The notes: generated from the letters alone by a model not told the origin. Counted from the stretch's first letter, positions 1 through 10,035 are shown. The stretch: DNA of 64,000 nucleotides from Chaenocephalus aceratus (GCA_023974075.1 CM043787.1:40304168-40368167); one strand, 5' to 3'. Numbers and translations are program-made.

Positions 1-375
1 AGAGTTGCAAGCAGCTATTGTCTGAGATCGCATGATGTAATATTGTTAGATGTGCCAAGAGCAAGGACTGTCTTAGGTAAGACAGCTTTTATGTGCGCAG
101 CTCCACTTGCTTGGAACAATCTTCAGCAAGAATTGAAACTGAGCAATCTCATTCCTCTGCATGTTTTTAAAGCTAGGCTAAATTAAATGCTTGTTGATAC
201 TATGGGCACTTGTAAATGTCTATAACTATGTATCCTGTAAATATAATGTATAATGTCCTTTATTGTTTTATGTTTCATGTGGAACCTATATGCTGCAGGT
301 CTCCCTTGAAAAAGAGATCTATGATCTCAATGGGACCAATCTGGTTAAATAAAGGTTTGAAATGAAATGAAAAAC
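1..375 (+). mobile_element. 3' end of a LINE (L2/CR1/Rex-like non-LTR retrotransposon), truncated by the window edge
   Basis: Frame 1 is open from the first base to a TAA at 184-186 and reads like the C-terminus of a LINE reverse-transcriptase ORF: a V-P-R-A-R-T patch, then A-P-L-A-W-N-N-L and a final H-V-F-K-A-R-L-N. This matches the usual fish LINE ending (P-R-T-R, a W-N-x-L motif, then F-K-x-x-L). After the stop comes a 3' UTR with the typical tail: a short hairpin around AAAGAGATCT / GATCTCAATGGGAC near 310-337, then GGTTAAATAAAGG and a simple (ATGAA)-like end at about 358-372. The start of the element lies outside the window, so 5' truncation cannot be judged. The clade is inferred from memory of the family and is not proven. 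Confidence 0.75.
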
Positions 376-942
<567 letters not shown>

Positions 943-1053
943 CAGCTGGCTATGATTAGAGTGAGTTCATTAGTAGTGTCAGCTAGTCTCTTGGTGCTGA
1001 CATGGAGAAGGGTACTATTTTTATTTATATATGTGTATTTTTCTTTACCTGCC

Positions 1054-1055
<2 letters not shown>

Positions 1056-1104
<49 letters not shown>

Positions 1105-1120
1105 GCGTGTGCGCGCGCGT
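1056..1120. repeat. (TG)n microsatellite ending in TG/CG
   Basis: The pure TG core passes at its 3' side into GTGCGTGTGCGTGTGCGCGCGCG, an alternating purine-pyrimidine end with CpG steps. Confidence 0.95.
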
Positions 1121-2115
1121 GAGTGAGATTAGTGCAGGAAGTCCCCCTTTCTTTCTTTTGCTATCACTCTTACACCCCACCCCCTCCCACCCCGGTGTGA
1201 TAACTATCTGGTAGTGATGGATAAGGTTGAGGTGCTGGCTGTGGAAGTGGTCAGGCCAGGCCACCGATCCCGTGGCGATAGGAGCAAGGACAGGGTCCCC
1301 GTCCCTCCCTCTATCTCTCCCCCGTCATCCTCCCTCCTTTTATTAACACCAAACAACAACTGAAGGTCACCTCAAACAAAGCAACAACACTTAAGTTAAT
1401 ATGCACTGCACAAAGTTTACACATCACCCTCACAAAAAATACTATACTTTCCCACAGATTACAAAGTAATGCATGTTGAGAAATGTGGAAAATAGACCAA
1501 ATATTCCCTCCAGTATATACCATCAAATAGAATTAACACCCGCTGACTGTTGAGTTTTAAAGATCACATTCTCCTCAGGCTTAAACAGAATACAGGTTGG
1601 GCTTTTGGAAATGACAAGAATCCAGCCTGTTTAGATTTGTGTGATTTATTCGTTAAGATGGCAACCATGTTATTGAATATGTTTCAAGTGTATTCATGGC
1701 CTTCAGTGTGATGAGCATGATACATTCTTAAGGCGATTTTAAGTGGGAACTGAGGTTAGACGATGATTGGCACAAAAATGTGTTGCTAAAAACAACCTTT
1801 TTTGTCTTTTCCACTTTGACATGTCAGAAGACATCAGAAAGCCATCACTCCAGGGTAGGAGCTCCAATGTCAAGAAGATGCAGAGGGAATGAAATGACGG
1901 ACAGCTGTTTGAAGTTTAACTGACCTTTTTCTGAGATTCGGTCCCGGAGATTTGTGTGGAGGTTGAGAAAACAGTATATACATTTAATTCAACTGCAATT
2001 TATAAAATACTGATAGATGTATCAGATATATATTGATAGATAACTATGGCATTTTATTTTTATTAAGAAATCCCCACAAAAGACAAAAACTAGGAATTGT
2101 TTTACCCGTTGGTGT
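1121..2115. other. Unique sequence; one very weak micro-exon candidate
   Basis: No repeat or convincing gene. At 1828-1854 a 27-nt segment lies between a pyrimidine-rich acceptor (ending CATGTCAG) and a GTAGGA donor; its phase would fit the exon at 10036. This is weak evidence. Confidence 0.4.
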
Positions 2116-2130
2116 CGTTGGAGCAGCCTG

Positions 2131-2626
2131 TCCTCCTACAAAAAACGACCAAATAGGTCGATTGTTTAAGCACCAGATTACGACCCATAGCCACGTTTTA
2201 AAGTGTAGCACCTCTAGTGGTCGTGTAAGAAACAACATGCTCCCGTTTATTTACAAATAACCCTCTCTGGAAAATCCTAAATTGTAGAACAGTTTGGCCA
2301 TTAAAATGCTTTTTGATTAGATTTCTAGCGAGAAGTGTATATTGTACTTTTAGAATCCACGTCCAGTGGAAGTGTAGGATCTATAGTTTGATAGATATTA
2401 CGAAGATGATTTGAGGTCTCGCCAGGATAACGTGTATATGCGGCAGCTTCCATGTAAAGTTAGCGTGGGTGAAAACAGTATTTCCGGTCTCGAAGTTTTC
2501 ATAATAAAACCGGATATATTCCCCTCACTGTCAAATGATTACACAGTGATATCTGCATTACTCATCCACTAAAAAACATCAGTTTATCCTTGTTAATTAC
2601 ACAATATTGATTGGTTTAAATGGTGT
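2131..2626 (+). repeat. Left arm of the long inverted repeat
   Basis: It matches the reverse complement of 9176-9697. It carries only about one copy of the outer GGTCG motif, where the right arm has three. Small indels and substitutions separate the arms. Confidence 0.85.
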
Positions 2627-2832
2627 TTGGGACTACAACATCCGCCTTGCTTTACAAACCCCGTGATTAGTCATCAAGCCCTGTGATTGGATGTTGGAGT
2701 GGCAGTGCGACAAGGTTACGCTGTCAAACAGCTCTTTGAAATGGAATGAAACCACGGCAGACTTTCCAAAACTGGAATTGGACGGGTCCAGCCCCCGGCT
2801 CCAGCTTCCCCCCCAGAACTACACATGCTGGC

Positions 2833-3017
2833 TGTTTGATGTTCTCATAAACGAGTCATGTTTGTTATAGAACTTGGTTTAATAACCTTGATAGTAACGG
2901 AGCAGCATACATACAACTGGTAGTTATCACCACCCTACTCGTGTGCCGCATGTAGATCCCTACATCCGGTACGGTGTCTGCAGAAGGACCAAAGAGACCA
3001 AATGCGAATACTCTACA
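2833..3017 (-). repeat. 3' LTR of the gypsy element
   Basis: A 185-bp LTR which on the element strand starts TGTAGAG and ends ATCAAACA (TG...CA). It shows no difference from the other LTR by eye. An ATTAAA in the element sense could serve for polyadenylation. Confidence 0.97.
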
Positions 3018-3029
3018 TCCCCTTTCTTT
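3018..3029 (-). other. Polypurine tract
   Basis: On the element strand the bases directly before the 3' LTR read AAAGAAAGGGGA, the expected primer for plus-strand DNA synthesis. Confidence 0.85.
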
Positions 3030-3335
3030 AGCTCTTCCTACAGTAGTGAACAAAACTGTTATACTGAGCACAGATGACAGAACATACAGGATGCTGCAAA
3101 TTTACACATTATCAAACTATGTGTGCATTTAGTAACTGATGAACACAGAGGCTATCTCAAAGAAGGAGTGCAGAATTTAACTCAGTAATTACTACAGTAA
3201 CAAGTAGATTACTAGAATAGAATACATTTGCACTGTGCAACAAAGCTTTAGGCCTCAATATGGCATAACTGTGTGAACTAACAGTTCAGAGTCATTGTTC
3301 TCAGAGTGGTATGCTTATGCATACATGACAAAGCT

Positions 3336-6300
3336 TCAGTCTCTGTATTTGGGATTAGGCTTGATAGCACGGCCTGAGCGTGTCCTGTAGACACTCTCAG
3401 GAGTGTCTGGCAGCAGTCTAGCTGTGGGAACATCAGCCCTCATGTGTTCACTGTTCAGTGATTCCTGTGTGTTACAATCTGTGAACTCAAGTCCTGTGTC
3501 CTGATGATCAGTGTCACTTGTGGAGGTATGTGACGGGACGGGCTCAGCTACAGGCAGAATGTGCCTACGATTCCTTCTGTACAGCTTCCCGTCTGAGTGG
3601 ACGACGTATGACCGGGGTTCCTTGCAAATCTCTTGAATCATTCCAGTCCTGTTGTAACCTTGTGGGGTCTGCATCCTAACAACCTGTCCTTCCATCAAAG
3701 GTTGTAGTGGTCGGCTTGACTTATCATAGCACTGTTTTTGATGCAGCCTCTTGTTTAGAAGCTGGGCTTTTACCTCTTGTGGATGACGCATGTGTGGCTC
3801 AAGCAGCTTCACCGAGACTGGGAGTGTTGTACGTGTTTGTCTCGACATCAGTCTCTGTGCAGGAGATCCTAATTTTGCGTCACGTGGTACATTCCTGATG
3901 TTTAATAGGTTGAGAAAAACATCAGTTCCATCTCTATGAGATTTCTCCATGAGCTGCTTAGCACTGCGCACAGCCCGTTCAGCTAGCCCGTTGGACTGGG
4001 GATACTCAGGGCTGCTGGTAATATGAGTGAAGTCCCACTGTGAAGCAAAGTCTTTAAAGCGCTGGCTAGTAAACTGCCTCCCATTGTCTGACATGAGGGT
4101 GTGAGGTGCTCCATGAACTGAGAAATGTCTTTTCAGCTTTGCAATGACTGTTGCTGCAGTGATATCACGAAGCATGTCTATCTCATACCAGCCTGAATAT
4201 GAGTCCACTAGCACTAAGTATTGCTGATTGTGCCACTCAAAGATGTCAGTTGCTACAGTTGACCACGGCAGGTCTGGAACTGGATGCAGATGGAGTGGTT
4301 CTTTCTGCTGGTGTGGTTTTGTGCTGTTACACACTGAGCATGACTGTATTTCTGTGTGAATGTTGTCTGTCATAGTTGGCCAGAAAACAATGCCACGTGC
4401 TCTCCGCTTTGTAGCTTCTTCACCAGGATGTCCTCTGTGCATGATGCTGATGTATTCTTTCTGTAGTGACAGAGGAATAACTGCTTTGTGACCCTTCATT
4501 ATGACTCCATTTTCAACAATCAGTTCGTCTCTGAAAGGAAAATACGGTCTAATGGCATGTGGAAGATTATGCTGTTTAGCGGGCCACCCGTGTCTGATAG
4601 TGGTGCTGAGTGTTTGCAGAGTCATGTCTTCAGTGGTGTGCCTCTCTAACTCTTCTAAGCGAGAAGAAGATATGTAGTTAACAGTCATCACGTCGAAGTT
4701 GTCCTCTTCTTCAGCTTGCTGAACTGTGGAGCTGCGGGGAGCTCGCGACAAAGTGTCAGCCAGGAACATTTGCTTTCCACATTTGTACACAAGAGTGATG
4801 TCGTACTTTTGTAGTCGTAGCATCATTCTTTGTAGTCTTGCAGGTGCTGTGTGTATGGGCTTTTTTAGTATGGTGACGAGGGGCTGGTGGTCTGTTTCAA
4901 TAGTGACTGGTTTACCATAGATATAGTCATTGAATTTTGAACATGCAAAGACCACTGCCAACAACTCTTTTTCGATTTGAGCATATCTGGTTTCTGTTTC
5001 AGTTAGTGTACGCGAAGCATACGCTACAGGTTTTCCTTCCTGCAAACACGCTGCACCGAGTCCGTACTGTGAAGCGTCACAGGTAAGTGTCACTGGCTTG
5101 TCAACGTCGTAGTACAGCAACACCGGTGGGCAAGACATGCGTTTCTTTAAATCTTCAAAAGCTTTCTGCTGCTGTTCGTGCCATGTCCATTCTGTGTCTT
5201 TATGTGTGAGCTGCCGTAGTGGAGCTGACAGCTGGCTGAAGTTTGGTATGAACTTTCCAAGGTAGTTGACCATCCCCAGAAATCTTTGTAAGGCTGGGAC
5301 GTCTGCTGGCACTGGCATCTCCTTAATAGCACTTGTTTTGGAAGGATCTGCTTTGAGTCCCTCACTGGTGAAAACATGGCCGACATAGCCGACTTGGCTT
5401 AGCCTGAACTTGCACTTGAGGGGGTTAAGCCTTAAGTTTACCTCCCTGACCCTGTTGAGCACTTTTCTCAGGTTGGCGTCGTGCTCTGCAACATCTTTAC
5501 CTGCAATAATGATATCATCAACGATTATTTCACAGGGGTATCCGTCAAAAATCTGTTCCATGGAGCGCTGGAACACCTCGCTGGCAGAATTGATTCCAAA
5601 TGGCATTCTTAGAAATCTGTAACGACCAAAAGGGGAGCTGAAAGTGGTTAACATGGAAGACTTATGGTCGAGTGGAATCTGCCAAAAAGATCTCTTTGCA
5701 TCTAATACAGAAAACATAGTTGCTTTTGACATGTGTGTGGCGACTTCTTCCACAGTACGCATAGGATGGTGTGGTCTTTTCAGAGCAGTGTTCAAGTCTC
5801 TTGGATTAATGCATATCCTGATTTCTTGTTTGTCCTTTTTGCTAGTGGCTACCATAGAGGACACCCAATCAGTGGGCTCTGAGACAGGAATGATGACGCC
5901 CAGTTCCTGCATCTTGTCGAGTTCAGCTTTGACTCTGTCTTTCATAGCCACAGGTATGCGATGTGCAGGACGAACGACTGGTTTTACATCTGGGTCGAGA
6001 GTCATGGAGTACGTCACAGGTAGCTTTCCAAGCTCATCAGAGAAGAGATCGCTGTATTCTGTTTGGATCTCAACTGAAAAATCATCGTCAGTGGGGCTTA
6101 ATTGATGAACTGCTTCACTGAATGAAACTAGTCCCATCCGTCTGCACGCTCGTAGCCCAAGCAGTGGCAGGACATCCTCTTCTACAATGTAGAATGGCAG
6201 TGTGTGGACTTTTCCCACTAGGTGGCACTGCAGTCTGACTACGCCCGCAGTTTTGATTTTGCTACCACCATATGCAACAAGATTAGTGGATTTAAAACAC

Positions 6301-7391
6301 GTCTGTATTTTTTCATCTCCTTTTATCACATTGAATGACATTTTTGACATAACATTGCACTTCGCACCAGTGTCTACTTTCATCTCGACTACATTGTCAT
6401 TGATTTGCACTGTGACAAAAGCCTCATCATTTTTATCTATCTGTGCATCAGTTGCGTCAACACTTACTTGCAGTGTTACGCCGTCAAGATAGAATGTTTC
6501 ATCTGTAGTTGTATCAGCTTGATCAGGTTCTAGTTGATGAACTATCCTCCTGGGCCCTTGCTTGTTATATGCTTGTTGTATGGAATTGCAACACTTCTTG
6601 AAATGATTCCACTTTTTGCAGGTATGACACTGTTGACCATTTGCTGGACAGTTGTCCCTCTTTGCTGCATGACTACCTCCACAGTTGTAGCAGTTGGAAA
6701 TAGAGCTAGCTCCATTTGCCTGAGGTTTCCTTTTGTTGTACTTGTCGTATTTTCGTGTTCCTCTCTGGTAAGTCTGAACTGAATCCACATTTGTGGCAGA
6801 GTGTTGTGGCATAGCTAGCGTTTTATTGTGCTCTTCAGTCATCTCATGGATCTGACATATGTTAACAGCCTTGATTAGTGTTAAATCACAGTCTCTCAGG
6901 AGCACTTTCCTTAAGTTGTCATTACTGATACCACAGACCAGTCTATCTCTGGTTAGTTCTTCATAGAGATTCCCAAATGTGCAGCTCTTTGCCTTGATCC
7001 TTAAAGCACTGACATACGATTCAATTGACTCACCGATTTTTTGATTCCTTGTATTGAACTTGTGTCTTTCCATAGTGACATTTGTTTGAGGGTTACACAT
7101 CTCCCTAAATTTCCTTTTCAGACACTCCGGGTCTTCTTTAGACTCGGCATGAGTGATGATGGGCGCATCCTCGCCAGGACCCCTCACTTCAGCCGCATAG
7201 ACGAAAGACCTCTCGCGCTCGATGGCCTCTGGTCCCGCTATATTGAGGAGAATGTATGCTCGTGTGCGTGCTGGCTTGTCATAGTGTGCCGCCGCGATGA
7301 AAATGTCATATTCCTGTTCGAATACTCGCCAGTTCTCTGCGATGTTACCGTCAAAGACGAGTGGGTCGGGTCTCCGGAATCCTTCCGCCAT
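3336..7391 (-). CDS. Gag-Pol polyprotein of a Ty3/gypsy retrotransposon (1351 aa)
   Basis: One uninterrupted frame encodes Gag and Pol fused. The order is a gag region (about 1-230), two CCHC zinc knuckles (Cys234/237, His241, Cys248; Cys255/258, His263, Cys267 or 268), an aspartic protease with a D-T-G-A site at 340-343, and reverse transcriptase with Asp564 and an I-V-D-D box at 623-626 where many relatives have Y-V-D-D. RNase H has Asp772, Glu809 and Asp834. Integrase has an HHCC finger (His985, His988, Cys1018, Cys1021) and the catalytic triad Asp1049, Asp1102, Glu1138 with DX35E spacing. The C-terminus resembles a GPY/F-type module ending in an arginine-rich Y-R-R-N-R-R patch; no chromodomain is seen. 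The start at 7391 gives an M-A-E-G-F N-terminus typical of such gags and leaves a 112-nt leader after the LTR. All catalytic residues look intact, so the copy may be active. The product would form virus-like particles and insert new copies in the nucleus. Confidence 0.97.
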   Translation of the reverse strand: MAEGFRRPDPLVFDGNIAENWRVFEQEYDIFIAAAHYDKPARTRAYILLNIAGPEAIERERSFVYAAEVRGPGEDAPIITHAESKEDPECLKRKFREMCNPQTNVTMERHKFNTRNQKIGESIESYVSALRIKAKSCTFGNLYEELTRDRLVCGISNDNLRKVLLRDCDLTLIKAVNICQIHEMTEEHNKTLAMPQHSATNVDSVQTYQRGTRKYDKYNKRKPQANGASSISNCYNCGGSHAAKRDNCPANGQQCHTCKKWNHFKKCCNSIQQAYNKQGPRRIVHQLEPDQADTTTDETFYLDGVTLQVSVDATDAQIDKNDEAFVTVQINDNVVEMKVDTGAKCNVMSKMSFNVIKGDEKIQTCFKSTNLVAYGGSKIKTAGVVRLQCHLVGKVHTLPFYIVEEDVLPLLGLRACRRMGLVSFSEAVHQLSPTDDDFSVEIQTEYSDLFSDELGKLPVTYSMTLDPDVKPVVRPAHRIPVAMKDRVKAELDKMQELGVIIPVSEPTDWVSSMVATSKKDKQEIRICINPRDLNTALKRPHHPMRTVEEVATHMSKATMFSVLDAKRSFWQIPLDHKSSMLTTFSSPFGRYRFLRMPFGINSASEVFQRSMEQIFDGYPCEIIVDDIIIAGKDVAEHDANLRKVLNRVREVNLRLNPLKCKFRLSQVGYVGHVFTSEGLKADPSKTSAIKEMPVPADVPALQRFLGMVNYLGKFIPNFSQLSAPLRQLTHKDTEWTWHEQQQKAFEDLKKRMSCPPVLLYYDVDKPVTLTCDASQYGLGAACLQEGKPVAYASRTLTETETRYAQIEKELLAVVFACSKFNDYIYGKPVTIETDHQPLVTILKKPIHTAPARLQRMMLRLQKYDITLVYKCGKQMFLADTLSRAPRSSTVQQAEEEDNFDVMTVNYISSSRLEELERHTTEDMTLQTLSTTIRHGWPAKQHNLPHAIRPYFPFRDELIVENGVIMKGHKAVIPLSLQKEYISIMHRGHPGEEATKRRARGIVFWPTMTDNIHTEIQSCSVCNSTKPHQQKEPLHLHPVPDLPWSTVATDIFEWHNQQYLVLVDSYSGWYEIDMLRDITAATVIAKLKRHFSVHGAPHTLMSDNGRQFTSQRFKDFASQWDFTHITSSPEYPQSNGLAERAVRSAKQLMEKSHRDGTDVFLNLLNIRNVPRDAKLGSPAQRLMSRQTRTTLPVSVKLLEPHMRHPQEVKAQLLNKRLHQKQCYDKSSRPLQPLMEGQVVRMQTPQGYNRTGMIQEICKEPRSYVVHSDGKLYRRNRRHILPVAEPVPSHTSTSDTDHQDTGLEFTDCNTQESLNSEHMRADVPTARLLPDTPESVYRTRSGRAIKPNPKYRD

Positions 7392-7490
7392 GTTAGCTTA
7401 GCTGCATGCGTCGTGTTGGAGCAGGCTTAGTTGTCCTCTCAAACGTCACCCACACGTGAAAATCCGCCGTAAAAAAACTCCGGAGACTTG

Positions 7491-7503
7491 ACTTCTGACA
7501 CCA
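7491..7503 (-). other. Primer-binding site, tRNA-Leu type
   Basis: On the element strand the bases next to the 5' LTR are TGGTGTCAGAAGT. From memory these 13 bases complement the CCA-bearing 3' end of a vertebrate tRNA-Leu whose acceptor stem ends ACTTCTGACA. The match stops after 13 bases. Confidence 0.75.
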
Positions 7504-7688
7504 TGTTTGATGTTCTCATAAACGAGTCATGTTTGTTATAGAACTTGGTTTAATAACCTTGATAGTAACGGAGCAGCATACATACAACTGGTAGTTATCA
7601 CCACCCTACTCGTGTGCCGCATGTAGATCCCTACATCCGGTACGGTGTCTGCAGAAGGACCAAAGAGACCAAATGCGAATACTCTACA
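7504..7688 (-). repeat. 5' LTR of the gypsy element (promoter side)
   Basis: A second 185-bp LTR, identical by eye to 2833-3017. In the element orientation it lies upstream of gag and should carry the promoter. The 72-codon frame running through it (7536-7754) is not a gene. Confidence 0.97.
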
Positions 7689-8011
7689 CTGGCTATTGTG
7701 TGTTTCGCAATATATGGCACGTCTCTTTATAAGACGTTTTCGTATTTCCCACAATTAGAAGTTGGCAGTATTAAACGTGTACACCCTGGAGGTTTAGGGG
7801 ATACGAAACACAGTGGTGTTATCAATTGTAAAACATATAATTAATAAATGGTGAAATAATATACCCACATGACACCTAAGGTCAGAAGAGCTTTATTTAA
7901 CAGATGGTTTTATGTCTACCCCTCCTGTTGTTCATTGATAAGCCGGAAACATGCACTTGTCAAGGTTCAGAGGCACATTTTGCAAATATGGCAGTAGCCA
8001 TCGATCATCTT

Positions 8012-8071
8012 AAGATAAGATAAGATATACTTTATTGATCCCAAGTTGGGAAATGTTTTTGTTACAGCAGC
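8012..8071 (-). repeat. Short LINE-type 3' tail inside the long-inverted-repeat element
   Basis: A (TAAGA)n run followed by TATACTTTATTGATCCC and a GGGAAATGTT stretch is the reverse complement of a 3' tail common to many fish LINE fragments. It is short, and the family is given from memory only. Confidence 0.5.
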
Positions 8072-8083
8072 ATGTACTACTTT

Positions 8084-8230
8084 GTTCTACTCCACTACAA
8101 TTCAGAGGTTAACCTGGTATTTTTACTCTACTACATTTATTTTTGTTACTTTGCAGATTCTGATTAATGATGTGAAATATAAACAACCCTTAAATCAGAC
8201 TTTAGTTACACCTGAGTAAAATTCAGCCTT
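8084..8230. repeat. Probable dispersed fish repeat (CTACTCCACTACA-type)
   Basis: The stretch with TTCTACTCCACTACAATTC, TTTTTACTCTACTACATTTAT and GTTACTTTGCAGATT, ending near GAGTAAAATTCAG, resembles a repeat often seen in fish introns. It is recognised by wording only; ends are approximate. Confidence 0.4.
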
Positions 8231-9175
8231 ATCAGTTTGTCTGTTTTGCACATCCTCCTGTTAATATCTTTGGACGTCCTGCACTAAACTGTTTTATTGT
8301 AGAGATCACTACAGTATCTTCTAGATATTTTCCATTCTATATTTCTATCATTGACCCCTATTTGTATGTAGGCTACTCTTAATATTTAAATGTTTTCATC
8401 AATAACTAAATAAATATAACTTATTCAACAACTACATTCAATAACGTGCTTTAACCACTAGGAGGTGCGGTTTAGACCAGTGGTCTAGTTAATAAAACAT
8501 AATAATATCGTACATAATATGATTATTCACTTTATTGTGAGTTTAAAACAGAACGGTAAAGGAAAATACAGTTTCAGTCTCTCGATGTGAAGCTTATGCA
8601 TTGTACCATGAACCTGTATAGACCTGTAACAGTCAACTGCATGAGGAGTTGGAAAGGTAGTTCAGAAAATCAGTAATATCTTTAAAAAGCTGTGCACCGT
8701 TATGGTGTAAATACAGACTATCTACTAATTGGATCAAATATAAAAGTCAGCCGAATTAGTGTTGATACTGCAAGGAGACGTATTGTGTGAAAAGAAATGG
8801 AAGATGTTGTTTAATTGTTGATATATTTATGGTTCACGTCACGTATTCAGTTTTGGCGGCATCTCTTCCAGTTTGTCAAAAGGTCTTCTGATCAGGGCTC
8901 TATAAATACATATCTAGGGCAGATATGTAATATTTAATGCAGCCGAACCGTGTATTACAATGCCGTTATGTGATGACCTTCAAAGAGAAAAGCAAGAACA
9001 CTCGGAATAAAGTATTATTATTATTATTTTTAATGTTTTCCGATTTCATATCACATAAACACCATATCCCGACGTGCATTGCGGCGTGATTTTAGCCTAT
9101 CAAAACCTCTGAAAAAAGAAACGTGTCTCTCAGAATCGAAAGATTTTACCTATGGGAAAAACACAAAAGCATTCT

Positions 9176-9697
9176 ACACAATTTAAACCAATTAATGTCG
9201 TATAATTAACTAGGATAAACTGATGTTTTTTTAGTGGATGAGTAGTGCAGATATCACTGTTAAATCATTTGATCATTGGTTTTATTATGAAAACGGCGAG
9301 ACCGGAAATACTGTTTTCAACCCGTAACTTTACATGGAAGCTTGCCGCATATACACGTTCTCCTGACGAAATCTCAAATCATCTTCGTAATATCTATCAA
9401 ACTATAGATCCTACATATCGACTGGACGTGGATTCTAAAAGTACAATATATACTTCTCGCTAGAAATCTAATCATAAAGCGTTTTAATGGCCAAACTATC
9501 CTACAATTTGGATTTTACAGAGAGGGTTATTTGTGAATAAACAACCCTCTGTAACGTTTGCATTCAACGGGAGCACTCGAGGCCGACAATTTTAAAACGT
9601 AATTATAGGTCGTATTAAGCGCTTGAACAAACGACATATTTGGTCGTAATAAGGGCTTAAACAATCGACCCATTTGGTCGTATGAGTTGGAGGACTT
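9176..9697 (-). repeat. Right arm of the long inverted repeat
   Basis: Inverted counterpart of 2131-2626. It is slightly longer because of the tandem 34-bp units near its outer end. A frame at 9245-9463 is a chance opening within it. Confidence 0.85.
9608..9682 (+). repeat. 34-bp subterminal tandem repeat in the right arm
   Basis: GGTCGTA recurs at 9608, 9642 and 9676, exactly 34 bp apart. The intervening bases are similar (TTAAGCGCTTGAACAA against ATAAGGGCTTAAACAA). Such subterminal repeats often bind the transposase in DNA transposons; that role is inference here. Confidence 0.75.
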
Positions 9698-10035
9698 GTT
9701 GCGTTGGAGCCATAGTCTAAAATATCTTATGCCTTCATTATGAAGAAATATAATTTTGCAGTTAAAACAGTTAAAAAAATTATTACTAAAGTAGCATTTT
9801 TAAAGACATTTTCTTTTCAACGAATGCCTCTGAAACTAGTCAAACTACATAGTAGATGTACAGCTGAGTGTGTATGATGCCACCTTCTTTACTCCATGTC
9901 CCTCTGTGTTTTCCCCGCACTTCACTACACTTTCACTCTGGCTTGCTTGGTCTCCTTTTTCTCTCACCTGATATCATTTCCTTCACTCTCCTTTTCCTCT
10001 GTCCCTCTGCTTCCCTCTTGGCCTGTGTGTCACAG

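Larger units (their letters stand above)
2828..7693 (-). mobile_element. Complete Ty3/gypsy (Metaviridae) LTR retrotransposon with target duplication
   Basis: The element proper is 2833-7688 (4856 bp) on the minus strand, flanked by the 5-bp direct repeat CTGGC (2828-2832 and 7689-7693). It has two 185-bp LTRs that appear identical base for base, a primer-binding site next to the 5' LTR, one gag-pol frame, a polypurine tract next to the 3' LTR, and no env-like frame in the roughly 300 bp between the stop codon and the polypurine tract. Identical LTRs plus an unbroken frame imply a very recent insertion. The tRNA-Leu-type primer site, CCHC knuckles and lack of a chromodomain suggest a Mag/C-clade-like lineage; this is inference. 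Confidence 0.97.
2116..9710. mobile_element. Long-inverted-repeat (fold-back or DNA-transposon-like) element, interrupted by a gypsy retrotransposon
   Basis: Two arms of roughly 500-520 bp, 2131-2626 and 9176-9697, are inverted copies of each other; most positions match by eye over their whole length. Shared landmarks are an AACGACCAAAT..GGTCGATTGTTTAAG end, a CCCTCTCTG block, GGCCATTAAAA, TCTAGCGAGAAGT and GGTTTAAAT at the inner end. Without the nested gypsy copy the unit is about 2.7 kb. A 9-bp direct repeat, CGTTGGAGC, lies just outside both arms (2116-2124, 9702-9710) and could be a target duplication, but the outermost 5-6 bases of the arms do not match, so exact ends are unsure. No transposase frame was found between the arms, so it is probably non-autonomous. 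The superfamily is not assigned: long arms and an 8-9 bp duplication would fit MULE- or hAT-like units. Confidence 0.75.

Noticed and set aside
3030..3335. Possible env or third ORF between pol and the 3' LTR
   Set aside because: Only about 300 bp and no frame of useful length.
7041..7430. 129-codon plus-strand frame antisense to gag, and other frames opposite the polyprotein (for example 5644-6105)
   Set aside because: They are shadows of the real minus-strand gene with no independent support.
7536..7754. Frame shared by both LTRs (also 2865-3071)
   Set aside because: It runs from LTR into flanking host DNA; chance opening in the LTR.
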